Below, in pieces: positions 50,641 through 64,000 of a DNA stretch of 64,000 bases. Both the position numbers and the translations under genes were made by a program. The number at the start of each line of letters is the position of its first letter. The first letter of the stretch is position 1. Where the stretch lies: assembly GCF_008728515.1 (NCBI RefSeq), contig NC_044996.1:120238189-120302188 (forward strand), given 5' to 3'. Under the pieces are notes generated by a model that saw only the letters and a list, made by a program, of their open reading frames with translations, did not search any database and was not told the origin of the DNA. The DNA comes from Papio anubis (taxonomy: Eukaryota > Chordata > Mammalia > Primates > Cercopithecidae).

Positions 50641-53470
50641 GTATTGTTTTTGTTTGGAATTTGAAAAGATGCTTTCTTCAAAGTTTGCCCCAGCCCCTCA
50701 AACAAAAGCTCTTAGCCAAGGTGGAATGACCCTGGAAGGAGCATAAAGTAACTGACATGGACCAGGAGCTGCCGCGAGATTCAAAACTCTCACCCCCTGT
50801 TGATGGGGCCCTCCACTTGAAGACCTGGGTGGAGTGGCTTACCCTGAGGTAACTTTACTACAAAATGTTGATGACCTCCTGATTGCTGCTGAGACCCAGA
50901 AGCTTGTATTCAAAGGGACCAAGAGTCTCTCTTACACAAGCTCTAGGAAATCTAGGCTTCTGAGGCCTCGGCAAAAGAAGCTCAAATCTATGAAAGCCCA
51001 AGTAACATATCTGGGAACATATACTAAAAAGAGAACCCAGCTGGTTAACAGGCGCCAGGCCAGACTGTTCTGCAGATTCCCAGGCCACAATCCACCCGAC
51101 AAGTGAGAATTCCCTGGGGTTACGTGATTTATAGACTATGGATACAGGTTAAGCAGAACTGGCTGGCTCCTTGTATCAGGCAACACGGGGGCCTTGGCCA
51201 TTTTCTGGTGGACAGACACGGCGGAGTCGGCTTTCCAACAGATCAAAACAGCCCTACTCTCTGCATACCTGCACTGAGACTACCCTGATGTCACAAGCCT
51301 TCCACTTATCGTGGGGCCAGAGTAAAAGGTATGCAGCCAAGGTGAAGTAATAACTCGTTGCAGGCCCCTGGTGGAGGGCCAGTTGCCTACCTGTCAAAGA
51401 AGTTAGACCCAGTGGCTGCCAGGTGGCCCTTGTCTCCGAGATGATTGCGTGCAGCTCTGGTGAGCACAAGATGCTGATAAACTTTGTCATGGGTCCAGGA
51501 GTGCGAATTACCCACATGCCATCCGAAGGTCAGCCACTCAAACAGCCACCATCGATGGATAAATGCGCCTGGCTCACCCACTACCAGGACTACTACTGAT
51601 CCCTATCAGGATAACCTTCCTGCCCCTAGCGACCTTAAACCCTGCCTGCAGCTGCTGCCCAGCCGGACCTGGACATGCCGGCTCCATGGTGCACCCGGGG
51701 TCTGGCTCAGGTGCACAGGTTGAAGGACCTGCAGGGAACCCACGCCCATTCTAGCTAACCTCATCTGGTTCACTGATGGGAGCAGCTTCATGCATCAAGG
51801 CCAGAGAGTGCATGGGAGGCGGCAGTGACTTCCAGACAGGGTAATCTGGGCGGGACCCCCTGCCCGGACATGACCAGAAGGCCAACTGATAAGCGCTCAC
51901 CCAAGCTCTTACCCAAGGGCCAGGAAGAAGCTGACAGTATATACAGACAGCCGATATGCTTTTGCTATAGGCACATACAGGGCCATCTACAGGGAGCAAA
52001 GGGTTACTAGCTGAAGAGGAAAAGGAATTAAAAAAAAAAAAAAAAAAAGCAAGTAGAGATCCTAGCCCTGTTTAACAGCTATGGAAGCCAGAAAAGTTAG
52101 CCATTGTGCATTGCCCAGGGCATCGAGAAATCCAACCACTCCAACTGCTCAAGGCAACTTTCTGGCAGGCCAGGCTGCAGAAATGTGGCAAAGGCTCCCA
52201 GCCAACTCCTTGCACTCCAGCTCCTTGACCGGGCTCCCTGGGACTTTTCACATTTCCTGATTATTCAGAACAAGATGCAGTGGATTGACAAAGCTTCCCC
52301 TGAAACAGATCCAGAATAGGTGGTGGACTGATACTAATGACCAAACCATCCTACCAGAAAAATTAGGGATGTTAGAACACATCCACGAAGACCACCCACC
52401 TGGGTGCTCACAGTGAGATAATAGACTGATCAGGCGCTCTAGAAAGCTCAAAATTCAGACATATTACAGCTAAGATGGCCAGCAGCATCGTGGCAAGTTG
52501 CAAAGTCTGCCAGCTTAACAGCACCCCCAGTCCCAGGCTGCAGTGGGAACAGGGCTTAGAGAGACCAGGCCGGTGTCTGCACAGGAGTAGATTTTTACTG
52601 AAATAAAGCCAGGAGAAGTATGGGTGGCCGGTGCCGCGTGAATGCTTTTCAGGGTGGACTGAGCATTTCCCAGCAAAGAGAAACTGCTCAGGTTATAGCA
52701 AAGAAAATTCTGGAAGATATCCTCCCCAGTGTATAGCTTCCCGTCCAGATAGAAATTCAGATAATGGAGCCTTTATGCGCTAAAAGGTAAGTCAGGATTT
52801 GGCACCTGCATCCTTGGGAGCAAATTAAAATTACATTAAGCTTACAGGCCCCAGGTTCCAGGACAGGTAGAGGATCATCGGACCTTAAAGAGACCTTAAC
52901 TAAATTGGCTGGAGACTGGCACTAGTGCGTTGGTCGCCTTCTCGGCTCTGTTCGGGCCCATAATACCCCTTACAGACTGGGGCCTTACCTTAAGAGGCTC
53001 ATGTATGGCAGACCCCCACCTGGTTCCCAGTCTAAAAATGATCTGCTCAAATCTAGGAAACAGAAAATGTCTCTGAACTCTTATTTTCCCTACAAGCCTT
53101 GCAGAAAATTCATCAAGAAATCTGGCCCAAGCTGAAGGAACTATATGAGACCCGGTCCCCGCCCGACACACCCCATCCGTTACCAGCCGAGGAGACTGGG
53201 TCCTGGTCAAGCGACACGACAAGAGACCCTAGGGCAGGGTGAAAGGGACCACTCCAGGTACTCCTGACCCACACCCACAGCCCACAGATAAAAGGCATCA
53301 TATGCGTGGATCCACTGCACTTGCGTCCAAGCCAGTGGACCCAACCTCCGACCTTCTGGGACCAATCACAGCAGGCTGGAAACTTGACCCACGTGGACTG
53401 TGGACCAGGCTAAGAACAACCCTTAAAACTCACCCTGTGCGACAGTATGGCTCACTGCAAACATGCAGTT
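50641..53470 (+). pseudogene. pol remnant (reverse transcriptase, RNase H, integrase), broken
   Basis: Order is kept. Reverse transcriptase text surrounds 50864-50875, where the catalytic Tyr-Val-Asp-Asp position reads Asn-Val-Asp-Asp. Connection-domain text lies at 51000-51480, RNase H-like text with a Thr-Asp-Gly-Ser motif near 51770 and a Thr-Asp-Ser motif near 51940, and an A19 run at 52030-52048. Next come an integrase zinc-binding region (about 52375-52520), integrase core (about 52560-52930) and C-terminal text (about 53090-53270). Protease and the first half of reverse transcriptase are not recognised. Many stops and frameshifts occur. Confidence 0.8.
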
Positions 53471-54200
53471 AGATAGTCTAGCCCCTAACGTTATGGCCTA
53501 GTGGCGGCTGGGAAAACACCAAACCAGCACCTAAACCCCGATGGAAAGTTTCCCTGCTGTTTCGCCGGAACTGAATTTCAGCCTCTGCAGCATCACTGCA
53601 GTGCCCCTAATATCACCTAAAAGGGCTCCAGCGAGGCATATTCTTCTGGTGTAATACAGGACATTATCTAGGACCTATATCTAAATTCCCTCTGTTACCA
53701 ACCTACTGTGTCTTCCCTGTCCATTAGTTCTTCCCGGTTGACTCTACTAACTGCTGGCTGAGGTTTCCTAGGGTACACGGTGGCTGGACTGACCTACTAT
53801 TCGCAGTCCCTAGACATCTGCAAGAGCCATATTTCTCCCCTCATTGCAGGAATCTCACCGCATCCCTCGTGCGTGCAAGATAAATGGGGGGAAGCCCTGA
53901 GTCACACCCTCCCAGAAAGCAACAAGTTGTACCAGCAATTTGCGTTGCTATGAAGGAATCAGCTGAGTCCCTTGCCTCCCTTCGAAGCGGCAACTCCGTC
54001 CTAGCCCATCAGCTTGCAAGAACCGGGAGGGCCCTAGACCTACTCCTGCTGAAAAAGGTGGTACATGTATGTTTCTGAAGAGAGGACTGTTGTTTCTACA
54101 TAAAATGAATCAGGGCTTGTAGAAGACCAGGAGTCCAACAGTTCATGAAGTTAAGACACTGAAGTAAAAAACCACGGCAGTTTGCTTCAATACAGCAGAC
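53471..54200 (+). pseudogene. env remnant of the provirus, broken
   Basis: Only a much shortened envelope region remains. The part near 53930-54100 resembles the transmembrane-subunit ectodomain, with a Cys...Cys-Cys arrangement around 54062-54092 that contains a stop codon. The surface subunit is largely absent. It cannot make an envelope protein. Confidence 0.6.
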
Positions 54201-54420
54201 CAGAAGTGGGGCTCCCTCTATGTTTTTCCTCTAGCCCCTTCCTTGGATTCTTAAGTCTACTATTTCTGTAACCATAGGACCTTGTGTTGTTAAAAGCAAA
54301 TTTTGCAGTTTGTCAGAGAAAAGGTTTAACACCGTTCAACTCATAGTCCTCAAGGCCCAATACCAACCTGTATAAATGAAACAAGTCAGACTTATAAGAC
54401 CAAGATTGTCTAGAGTTACC

Positions 54421-54795
54421 TGAAAGGAATAGAAGGGGCAGAGGCACATCCCCATATATCTCCCAACTTCCTGAGCCCAGCACAAACACATTCCTCCATA
54501 TTTTTCTCAAACTTCAGAAAAACACCACCTAGGAAATCCCCGATAAGGACACAGTGGGAACCAATAAAAAATGCTAAATGTGCTGTAACCAAGAGAATTA
54601 CCTTGTTCCCCTGTAACTTTACATATCCTGTTTACATCGGGCTATAAAAAGCAAGCACTCGCATTGTTCGAGGCCCTCTTGTACGCTGTGGAATGGAGGG
54701 ACCAAGTTCGAACTTGCAGTAAAGATCCTTGCCGCTTGGCTTTGACTCTGGACTCTGGTGGTCTTCTTTGGGGAACAAATGGTCTGGGCATAACA
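54421..54795 (+). promoter_or_regulatory. 3' LTR of the provirus
   Basis: 375 bp, same ends as the 5' LTR and about 2% different from it. The differences include C/T changes at two CpG-like sites and a 9-base insertion near its start. No strong polypurine tract directly precedes it. Confidence 0.9.
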
Positions 54796-54803
54796 AGAGG
54801 TCA

Positions 54804-55112
<309 letters not shown>

Positions 55113-55125
55113 AATAAAGAAGTGG

Positions 55126-56350
<1,225 letters not shown>

Positions 56351-56556
56351 AGCCCTGTTGCTGAATTCTGTGCATTGATGGTCTCCTCTCTCTTCTCTCC
56401 CTCTTCATTGTAATATTCTGAGATAATTTTACAAAGACCCTTCTGCCCTCTTCAGATGTTCCAGTGAAAAATTTTAAATGCAAAATGCCAAAGTCTTAAT
56501 ATGTTAGAAGTGTCGCTAAACTTCTGCCTCCAACTCATCAACAAGAAAACAGTGTC

Positions 56557-56867
56557 GGCCGGGTGCAGCAGCTCACACCTGTAATCCCAGCACTTTGGGA
56601 GGCCGAGGCAGGTGGCTTACCTGAGGTCAGGAGTTCGAGATTAGCCTGGCCAACATGGTGAAACCCCATCTCTACTAAAACTACAAAAATTAGCTGGGCA
56701 TGGTGGCTCACACCTGTAATCCCAGCTACTCAGGAGGCTGAGGCAGGAGAATCACTTGAACCAGCAGACGTAGGTTGCAGTGAGCTGAGATCACACCATG
56801 GCACTATAGCCTAGGTGACAGAGTGAAGCTCCATCTCCAAAAAAAAAAAAAAGAAAGAAAGAAAGAA
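56557..56867 (+). mobile_element. AluS SINE
   Basis: Full dimer bounded by a perfect 14-bp aagaaaacagtgtc at 56543-56556 and 56868-56881. The tail contains (GAAA)n. Confidence 0.95.
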
Positions 56868-56881
56868 AAGAAAACAGTGTC

Positions 56882-57818
56882 AAATTCCTAAGACTCTAGA
56901 GAAAGAAAGTCCACAGCTGCCTTCAAGAACCCACTCCAGGGTCTACTAGCCTTTGCTGCATAGAAAAGTGTTCAGTGTATCTTAACTAAATCCCTCTGAT
57001 TACACTTTAAGTCCCTGTCCTATTATTCTAGTGTCCTTGAGTTTTAGGACAGCTGGTTTCCATCCTCTGCAAAACAAGTCTCTCTATACTTGGAGATTTC
57101 TGTTAAGTTTTCTTTTCCAAGCTAAACAGTCTCAATTAATTTGAGCTTCTCTTCTATAAAATATCTCTCTAAACGCTCCACGCTCCTATTTAAATTGTCC
57201 ACAACTGGATACAGTCCTCTCTGAAGAATAGAAAGAATAAAAGTATATAAGATTAAAGGAAATACAAAGAATTATGGAGATCCAGCTCTCACATCACATT
57301 TTTATAGTTTCATCAACACCATTAACAGTTATTTTGTTTGAAGCTACCACCTTTTAAAGTTAATTAACAAACGGCAGATATGAATTTCACATAATCATAG
57401 ATAACTGCACTACACAATTCACCAAATACTGTTTATCTTCCAGAACCAAGAAAATATAGGGAAAACAGAGCAAATGGTAAATGCCACTAACTTCACCTAT
57501 GTAACACTGGTTAAATACTATATTTAAGTGGCAAATGAAGAAACACTCACCTATTTAACAATAATCAAATTACAAAGAGCAATAGCAATTAGCCCTGAGT
57601 TTCTAAATTTGGGCAGATTCATAGACAGCAAATGTGTAATGTCACACCAATGAATCTTTGTAAAGCATATAATTGCAATGGCATTGAAATTTACAGATGT
57701 TATTGCTATCTTATGAAAAAAATCTTCAGGTTCCATATTAATTTATTTTCTGAATTTTTAGTATTCTGTTTCTTTCTTATTTTTTACTTTATTGGACCAT
57801 GTATGTATGTTAATATAG
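56882..57818. other. Unique non-coding DNA
   Basis: AT-rich with no recognised repeat or gene. Confidence 0.45.
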
Positions 57819-58636
<818 letters not shown>

Positions 58637-58954
58637 TTTAGAGGAGAGGTTGTAGAGACTGAAATTATTTCTAGGAAACCAAAATTAGTATGGGCAAAGC
58701 CTATAGATTCTGGGAATCATGTAGATCAAAAGGAAAGTAAACTATACTTCTTTGTGAAATATCTTATGCTTTAAACCATGCAGATCCAGAGGCAATATAG
58801 TTTAGCAAAATGGCCCCAGGATCACCAAGTGTTATTCAAGCATTATCTTCATTTCACCTTGAGAGTTATTTTTCACTGGATTAAAGAGAAAGCATCCATG
58901 TGCCTTAAGGCATACAACCTGACTCCCAGACTCCCTTCAGCTTATTATACTATT
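58637..58954. other. Unique non-coding DNA
   Basis: No recognised feature. Confidence 0.4.
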
Positions 58955-58958
58955 GTAT

Positions 58959-59425
58959 TGTAGCAGGACGAGCCGCAGACAAAACTCCTCAGACACCAAA
59001 ATAAAGAAGGAAGGGGTTTATTCGGCCGGGGGCATCAGCAAGACTTCAGTCTCAAGAGCCAAGCTCCCCGAGTAAGCAATTCCTGTCGCTTTTAAGGGCT
59101 CACAACTCTAAGGGGGTGCATGTGAGAGGGTCGTGATTGATTGAGCAAGCAGGGGGTAGGTGACTGGGGGCTGTGTGCACCGGTAATTAGATTGGAACAA
59201 AACAAGATAGGGATTTTCACAGTGTATTTCTATACAATGTCTGTAATCTACAGATAACAGAACCAATTAGGTCAGGGGTCGATCTTTAACTACCAGGCCC
59301 AGGGTGCGGAGCCGGGCTGTCTGCCTGTGGATTTCATTTCTGCCTTTTAGTTTTTACTTCTTCTTTCTTTGGAGGCAGAAATTGGGCATAAGACAATATG
59401 AGGGGTGGTCTCCTCCCTTATTACT
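58959..59425 (-). mobile_element. ERV1 solo LTR, reverse orientation
   Basis: Plus strand begins TGTAGCAGGACGAGCCGCAG and contains 'aaaataaagaaggaaggggt' (reversed poly(A)-signal area). It ends 'ctcctcccttattact'. GTAT flanks both sides (58955-58958 and 59426-59429), a 4-bp duplication typical of class I ERVs. The outer dinucleotide has mutated from CA to CT. It resembles MER4-group LTRs, but the family is uncertain. Confidence 0.85.
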
Positions 59426-59429
59426 GTAT

Positions 59430-60914
59430 TATTTTTTTTTACCTTCCTTGTTTCTAGAATATTATATATGGCAAGGAAGGTTCCAATTTAAGCAGACCAT
59501 TTAGAGATTTTATCCAGTCCCAGAGAAATTCACATAACCTGATCTTTTCTGGACCTGAAACCAAAATCCTGTCTTCTCAGAGAAAGCTACAAATGTTAAG
59601 TAAAATATCTAACTATATCATAGTGTACATTATAACATGCCACTCCTCTATAGGCCTAAGATATGAATAATCATTTCAAGACTCAACGTTTAGTTGAGGA
59701 TTTGTTTGAGAAAATGGGAAAAATTTTATGTGTGAGTTCTTATTTTACCCTTTTCTATCTTTTACCCCTCCATACTAATCTATTAGGAAAAATGTATGTG
59801 CTGGAGGTAGGCAGTTTATTAATTTCTAGAAAGAGAAGAGAAGAAAAATTGTCATTTATTCCACCTCACATAAAAGAAGGTAGTTTTCTAGTATTTGGAA
59901 AATATTTTATTGATCCATTGCTGACTGTATACAGAAAAAATGTCAAACAAAAATAGCTTAATTGGCCCAATCCAGGGACTAAATCTTTGTAAACAAAACC
60001 AAATTCTTATTGGGGGATGGCAGAATAATTTTCACAAAATTAAATTGGAATATATGTTTATACACATATCTTTCACCCTTTATAACTGGAAGGAGAATAC
60101 TAGTTGGCTCTGTCTTATAGTAGAACATGTATTATAACCAAATGTGGTTTATAAATACAAAAGCAACAAATAGCTTTTTTTTTTTTTTTTTATAAATAAA
60201 AGGAGCCCTAGGGCTTTGCCTTTGGATAAGATATCACTGGGGACATTTTTTTTTTTTTTTTTTTACATTCAGTAAAATACTCAAATAGCAAGTGTCAAGG
60301 TATTGTATATTCACCCAGTTGGTAAAATAAGTCAGTTAATTTGGCAGGTAAGTATTAAGTAATCATGCTGTCAGAATCGGGTGAGTATCAAAGGGAGAAA
60401 GACAAAGACTGAACAAAAGAGGAAAAATAAAACAAGTAGCAGATTATCAAATAAGTAAATAAAAATGAGAACTTCTCAATGTTCAATTGTATCCTCATAA
60501 ACCAGTTCATCCCTGCAGACTTTTTCTTCTGGCTTGGGAGTCAGGAAAGCAATGTGGGTGTGAGGAAACTATAGCTTGACTGCTTGTGAACTGTGCTGTG
60601 GAGAGGTGTTTTCGAAGGTTTCAGAGAAGAAAAGCCTGGTCCCTTTAAGGATTAAAAGCTGCCCTCTGGCAAGCATCGAGTTGCAGAATGGCAAAGCCTG
60701 GTTCTCCATACATTAGCTTTTCCCCTGAAGGAGGTAGCTGAATTGGAAGCATAGCTGCCAGGAAACGCCTGAATAGAAACCATTTAAGCAGATTTTATTC
60801 AGGCCCAGGGAAACTCAACATAACTTGGTCTTTTCGCACTTTTTAAAACAGAAAATGTATGTGTAAGTGCAGTGAAACCTGCCCCACTCTGGGAAGCAAG
60901 GATGGAGAGATTTA
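59430..60914. other. Unique DNA with two T-runs and a short dispersed duplication
   Basis: No gene recognised; a 97-codon frame at 59663-59956 has no known domain. T homopolymers occur at about 60175-60191 and 60247-60264. The segment near 59487-59548 is similar to 60772-60833 ('agattttat', 'cccagrgaaa', 'cataac', 'tcttttc' in the same order). Confidence 0.5.
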
Positions 60915-61295
60915 TCTGTGAAACACCAGTGCTTTGCATAGGGCTGGGCACAGAATAGGCCCTCAATACATGTCTGTATTAACAAAAGACAAGGTAATGT
61001 CTGGAGACACCATCTACTTTTAGTTGTTTCTATTTTTTGTTGTTGTTGTTCTGTAAGAAACAGTGATTTCAGGCTTTTTCTGAGATTAAAGCCAAATTCC
61101 TTTTGATAAAAAAGACTACAGAGTCAGAATAGAACTATATGGTAGAACTGGATTGCTGAAATTAAAATATGATAAATCCCTTATAAATTCCCAATAAGGA
61201 AAGTGAGGCCCAAAGAAATTAACAGATTTGCCTAAAGTGGCCTAACTAGTTAATGGCAAAACCAAGAACAACCCAGACCTCTTACCTTCCCAGGT
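60915..61295. mobile_element. L2/MIR-type fragments
   Basis: 'gctgggcacagaataggccc' at 60940-60970 resembles the 3' end of L2/MIR in sense orientation. 'aaggaaagtgaggcccaaag' and 'ttgcctaaagtggcctaact' at 61190-61290 resemble a reversed MIR. Confidence 0.5.
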
Positions 61296-61654
61296 AGCAT
61301 CAAGTAAAGCTGAAGTAATCAACCTGGATCTATGGATGGGCTTTAAGAAATCTAAAACCCCTCCCATAAATGTATATGTAAAATGTATCTGCATTGTAGG
61401 GAAGAGGGCCCAAAGTTTTCACTTGATTTTCAAAGAGGTATGTGGCCTCCAAAACTGTTACGAACCACGATCTCAAAGGGAGAGACATTAGGAAGCAACA
61501 GGGAGCCATTTAATGCCATTGCCCCTATAGACCTCAGCAGGTGGAAACAGAAACCTTCAAAGAGATCTTGAAAGCTCAGGCCTTCCAGTGTGAGAGTGTG
61601 AAAGTTTCTCCTTAATGCAAAATAAAAACATTCAAAGGTAGATTGAAAAGTGAC
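61296..61654. other. Unique non-coding DNA
   Basis: No recognised feature. Confidence 0.4.
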
Positions 61655-62016
<362 letters not shown>

Positions 62017-62166
62017 TTATATACGTATTTACTAATTAGAGAATACTTACCCGGGTATTGGTGCAGGTAACACATGATAAGAGAGGATAACGGCTGGCCT
62101 CTTCAAGCGTGGATCCTCAGAAGAAGAGTTTGCCCAATGCAATATGAATCTATAGTTAACTTCTGC

Positions 62167-62760
62167 GATGGTTAATTTCAGGTCAACTAGACTGGATTAA
62201 GGAATATCTAGAGAACTGGTAAAGCATTACTTCTGGGTGTGTCTGTAAGGGTGTTTCCATAGAATATTGACATGTGAATCCATGGACTGAGTAGAGAAGA
62301 TCTGCCCTCGATGTGATATAAGTACTGTAGTCCAAAGGCCAGAGAGCCTGCAGTTCTGATGTCCAAGGACAGGAGAAGAATGTCCCAGCTCTGGGAGAGA
62401 GGAAATCACCTTTTCTCTCTGCCCTTTTTGTTCTATTTAGACACCCTTGATGTGGGCGCAGCCACCATCCAACTGGCTGGGGTACCCAAATAGAACAAAA
62501 AGGGCAGAGAGAAAAAGTGATTTCCTCCTCCCGAAACTGGGACATTCTCCTGTCCTTGGGCATCAGAACTCCAGGCTCTCTGGCCTTTGGACTCCAGGAC
62601 CAGTGTCCCCCTTCCCTGGGGTTCTCAGGCCTTTGGCCTCAGATTAAGAATTAAACCATTGGCTTCCCTGGTTCTGAGGCTTTCAGACTTGGACTGAGCC
62701 ATGCTACTGGCATACCAGGGTAAATCAGGTAAAGCTACAAGCTATAAAAATGACACAGTC
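62167..62760 (+). mobile_element. LTR-type repeat containing an inverted duplication
   Basis: 'gatggttaatttcaggtcaa', 'acttctgggtgtgtctgtaa', 'ccatggactgagtagagaag' and later 'tgggacattctcctgtcctt' follow the order of a common primate LTR-like repeat (family not assigned). The normal order is interrupted by a reverse-complement copy of its own downstream part. Confidence 0.6.
62330..62592. repeat. Large inverted repeat (~105-bp arms)
   Basis: Left arm 62330-62438 and right arm 62488-62592 are reverse complements at roughly 93% (about six mismatches and two small indels). The spacer is 49 bp (62439-62487). RNA from either strand could form a long near-perfect hairpin. Confidence 0.95.
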
Positions 62761-62762
62761 AT

Positions 62763-63213
62763 TGTCAGGCCTCTGAGCCCAAGCCAAGCCATCGCATCCC
62801 CTGTGACTTGCGCGTATATACCCAGATGGCCTGAAGTAACTGAAGAATCACAAAAGAAGTGAAAATGCCCTGCCCCGCCTTAACTGATGACATTCCACCA
62901 CAAAAGAAGTGAAAATGGCCAGTCCTTGCCTTAAGTGATGACATTACCTTGTAAAATTCCTTTTCCTGGCTCATCCTGGCTCAAAAAGCTCCCCCACTGA
63001 GCACCTTGTGACCCCCACTCCTGCCCGCCAGAGAACAACCCCCCTTTGACTGTAATTTTCCTTTACCTACCCAAATCCTATAAAACGGCCCCACCCCTAT
63101 CTCCCTTTGCTGACTCTCTTTTCAGACTCAGTCCACCTGCACCCAGGTGATTAAAATCTTTATTGCTCACACAAAGCCTGTTTGGTGGTCTCTTCACACG
63201 GATGCGCATGACA
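62763..63213 (+). mobile_element. LTR7-type (HERV-H) solo LTR
   Basis: Starts TGTCAGGCCTCTGAGCCCAA and ends 'cttcacacggatgcgcatgaca', with 'gctgactctcttttcagact' and 'cacaaagcctgtttggtggt' between, the hallmark LTR7 order. A perfect 5-bp duplication, GTCAT, lies at 62758-62762 and 63214-63218. No internal sequence is present, so it is a solo LTR. Confidence 0.95.
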
Positions 63214-63218
63214 GTCAT

Positions 63219-64000
63219 ACATTAACTATTGGATTTAACTTAAAATACAAACATACCTTTATTTGCCAATATTTTGATGAAATGTCTGGCTCCTTGAGGA
63301 TGAGTCTACTAATTGGAGTTGTATATACTCTTTCTTGAATAAGTCACACCCAAAATTGATCATATATGACTTCCAGATTCAGTTTCTTCAGTGGATTGAA
63401 AACTGACACTTATGAAGCAATCTGGCTGGAGAATCAGTCTAGAAATTTAATGATTTTCCCATTATTTACAGTTGCCTCCCCACACCTAATTTGTCAATAA
63501 CTGTTTTTAGTAACTCATATTTATTGAGTTTCATGAATGTATTCAATCTAATCTTCATAAAAACCTTATGCTCACATTTCATCCATTCATTTAATCTGTA
63601 TTTAAATTACAGAATTTACACTACTAACTACAACTGGCACAAACAGATTTGAAACAAACACAACTGTCTGCTAAGCATGGCATTCAATTAGTAGGAACAG
63701 AAGTGTTCACGTACAGTGGAGAGTAGCCTGCTAGCTACAGCTTTAGTATTCAGTATTCTCTGGGCAACAGTAAGTATGGACAAGTGTGGTACATAGGTGA
63801 ATGGAGAGTAGCAGTTCCTCTAGCAACATAATTAAGTGTAGGTCAATTAAGAGAGCTTCTATTGTTCATTGTCAGTTTCAGGATCTTGGCCTCAGTTCTG
63901 ATATTTCAAAATACACGATTTTATCACTTGAGAGACTGATTCACATTCATCAAAATTAAAGCAACTGAGCTATAAACCAGCATGCAAATATGTTCCCTTA
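63219..64000. other. Unique non-coding DNA
   Basis: No gene recognised. 'actcatatttattgagtttc' near 63510 may be a short reversed MIR piece. Confidence 0.4.

Larger units (their letters stand above)
48191..54795 (+). mobile_element. Class I (gammaretrovirus-like) provirus with both LTRs
   Basis: TG...CA LTRs lie at 48191-48556 and 54421-54795, with a 4-bp target-site duplication AGAG (48187-48190 and 54796-54799) typical of this class. A tRNA-Pro primer site follows the 5' LTR. Remnants of gag, pol and env are in order. I count about 8 substitutions and two small indels between the LTRs (~2%), so the insertion is young. All coding regions nonetheless have stops, frameshifts and large deletions, and the whole interior is only about 5.9 kb. 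The family is not assigned. A cercopithecoid group such as the MacERV or PTERV type is possible. Confidence 0.93.

Noticed and set aside
62183..62563. 126-codon minus-strand frame resembling a plus-strand frame at 62447-62647
   Set aside because: The similarity is produced by the inverted repeat. No protein family is recognised.

Overview
This window reads as ordinary primate nuclear DNA, most likely from an Old World monkey. It is dense in dimeric Alu elements, L1, L2, MIR and MaLR/ERV LTRs. Three Alus (650-822, 6525-6820, 55669-55988) carry the right-arm variant GAGATCCGGCCACTGCAC, which I associate with cercopithecoid AluY (AluYR-type) lineages. The provirus with ~2% divergent LTRs at 48191-54795 also fits a lineage-specific insertion. 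I find no intact host protein-coding gene, no structural RNA gene and no CRISPR-like or bacterial-type system. The long reading frames come from Alu, L1, MaLR or ERV sequence.

Layout. 1-8100: unique DNA with an inverted old L1M (split by an AluJ), MIR and L2 pieces, an MaLR-like LTR carrying two interlocked perfect hairpins (4500-4556), and a young AluY. 8115-11850: a reverse L1M-like repeat opened by a forward L1MA, itself holding an AluS and a nested L1 3' end. 11850-18945: mostly single-copy DNA, the best place for host regulatory sequence. It has a textbook CTCF core at 15037-15050 and a divergent pair of candidate short transcription starts near 18.1-18.8 kb. 18945-27740: old L1 in both orientations. 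One forward L1M (22395-26925) is broken by an MST provirus, an AluS, an L1 3' fragment and a Tigger-like transposon. 27740-35900: an old L2 broken by a hAT element, Alus and a free left Alu monomer, then LTRs and a truncated L1.

35961-41278 is a full-ended L1PA-type L1 with a 12-bp target-site duplication. About 1 kb of its reverse transcriptase is deleted, and its last ~1.4 kb carries a strand-asymmetric excess of A-to-G differences from the L1PA sequence I know. 43650-56350 is one old interspersed repeat opened in turn by an MLT1A LTR, an MST provirus (45014-47838), a class I proline-primed provirus (48191-54795) and Alus. 57800-63213 holds a hAT element with an Alu inside, a reverse ERV1 solo LTR, unique DNA, an LTR containing a ~105-bp snap-back inverted repeat, and an HERV-H-type LTR7 solo LTR.

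The window is therefore a record of nested insertions, not an operon-like system. The most informative oddities are the A-to-G-rich L1 tail, the young-LTR but badly decayed provirus with its CpG-rich 71-bp tandem array, the template-switch-like inverted duplications, and the three-monomer Alu bounded by one target-site duplication. Repeat family names were assigned by eye from remembered consensus features. Subfamily labels are provisional.
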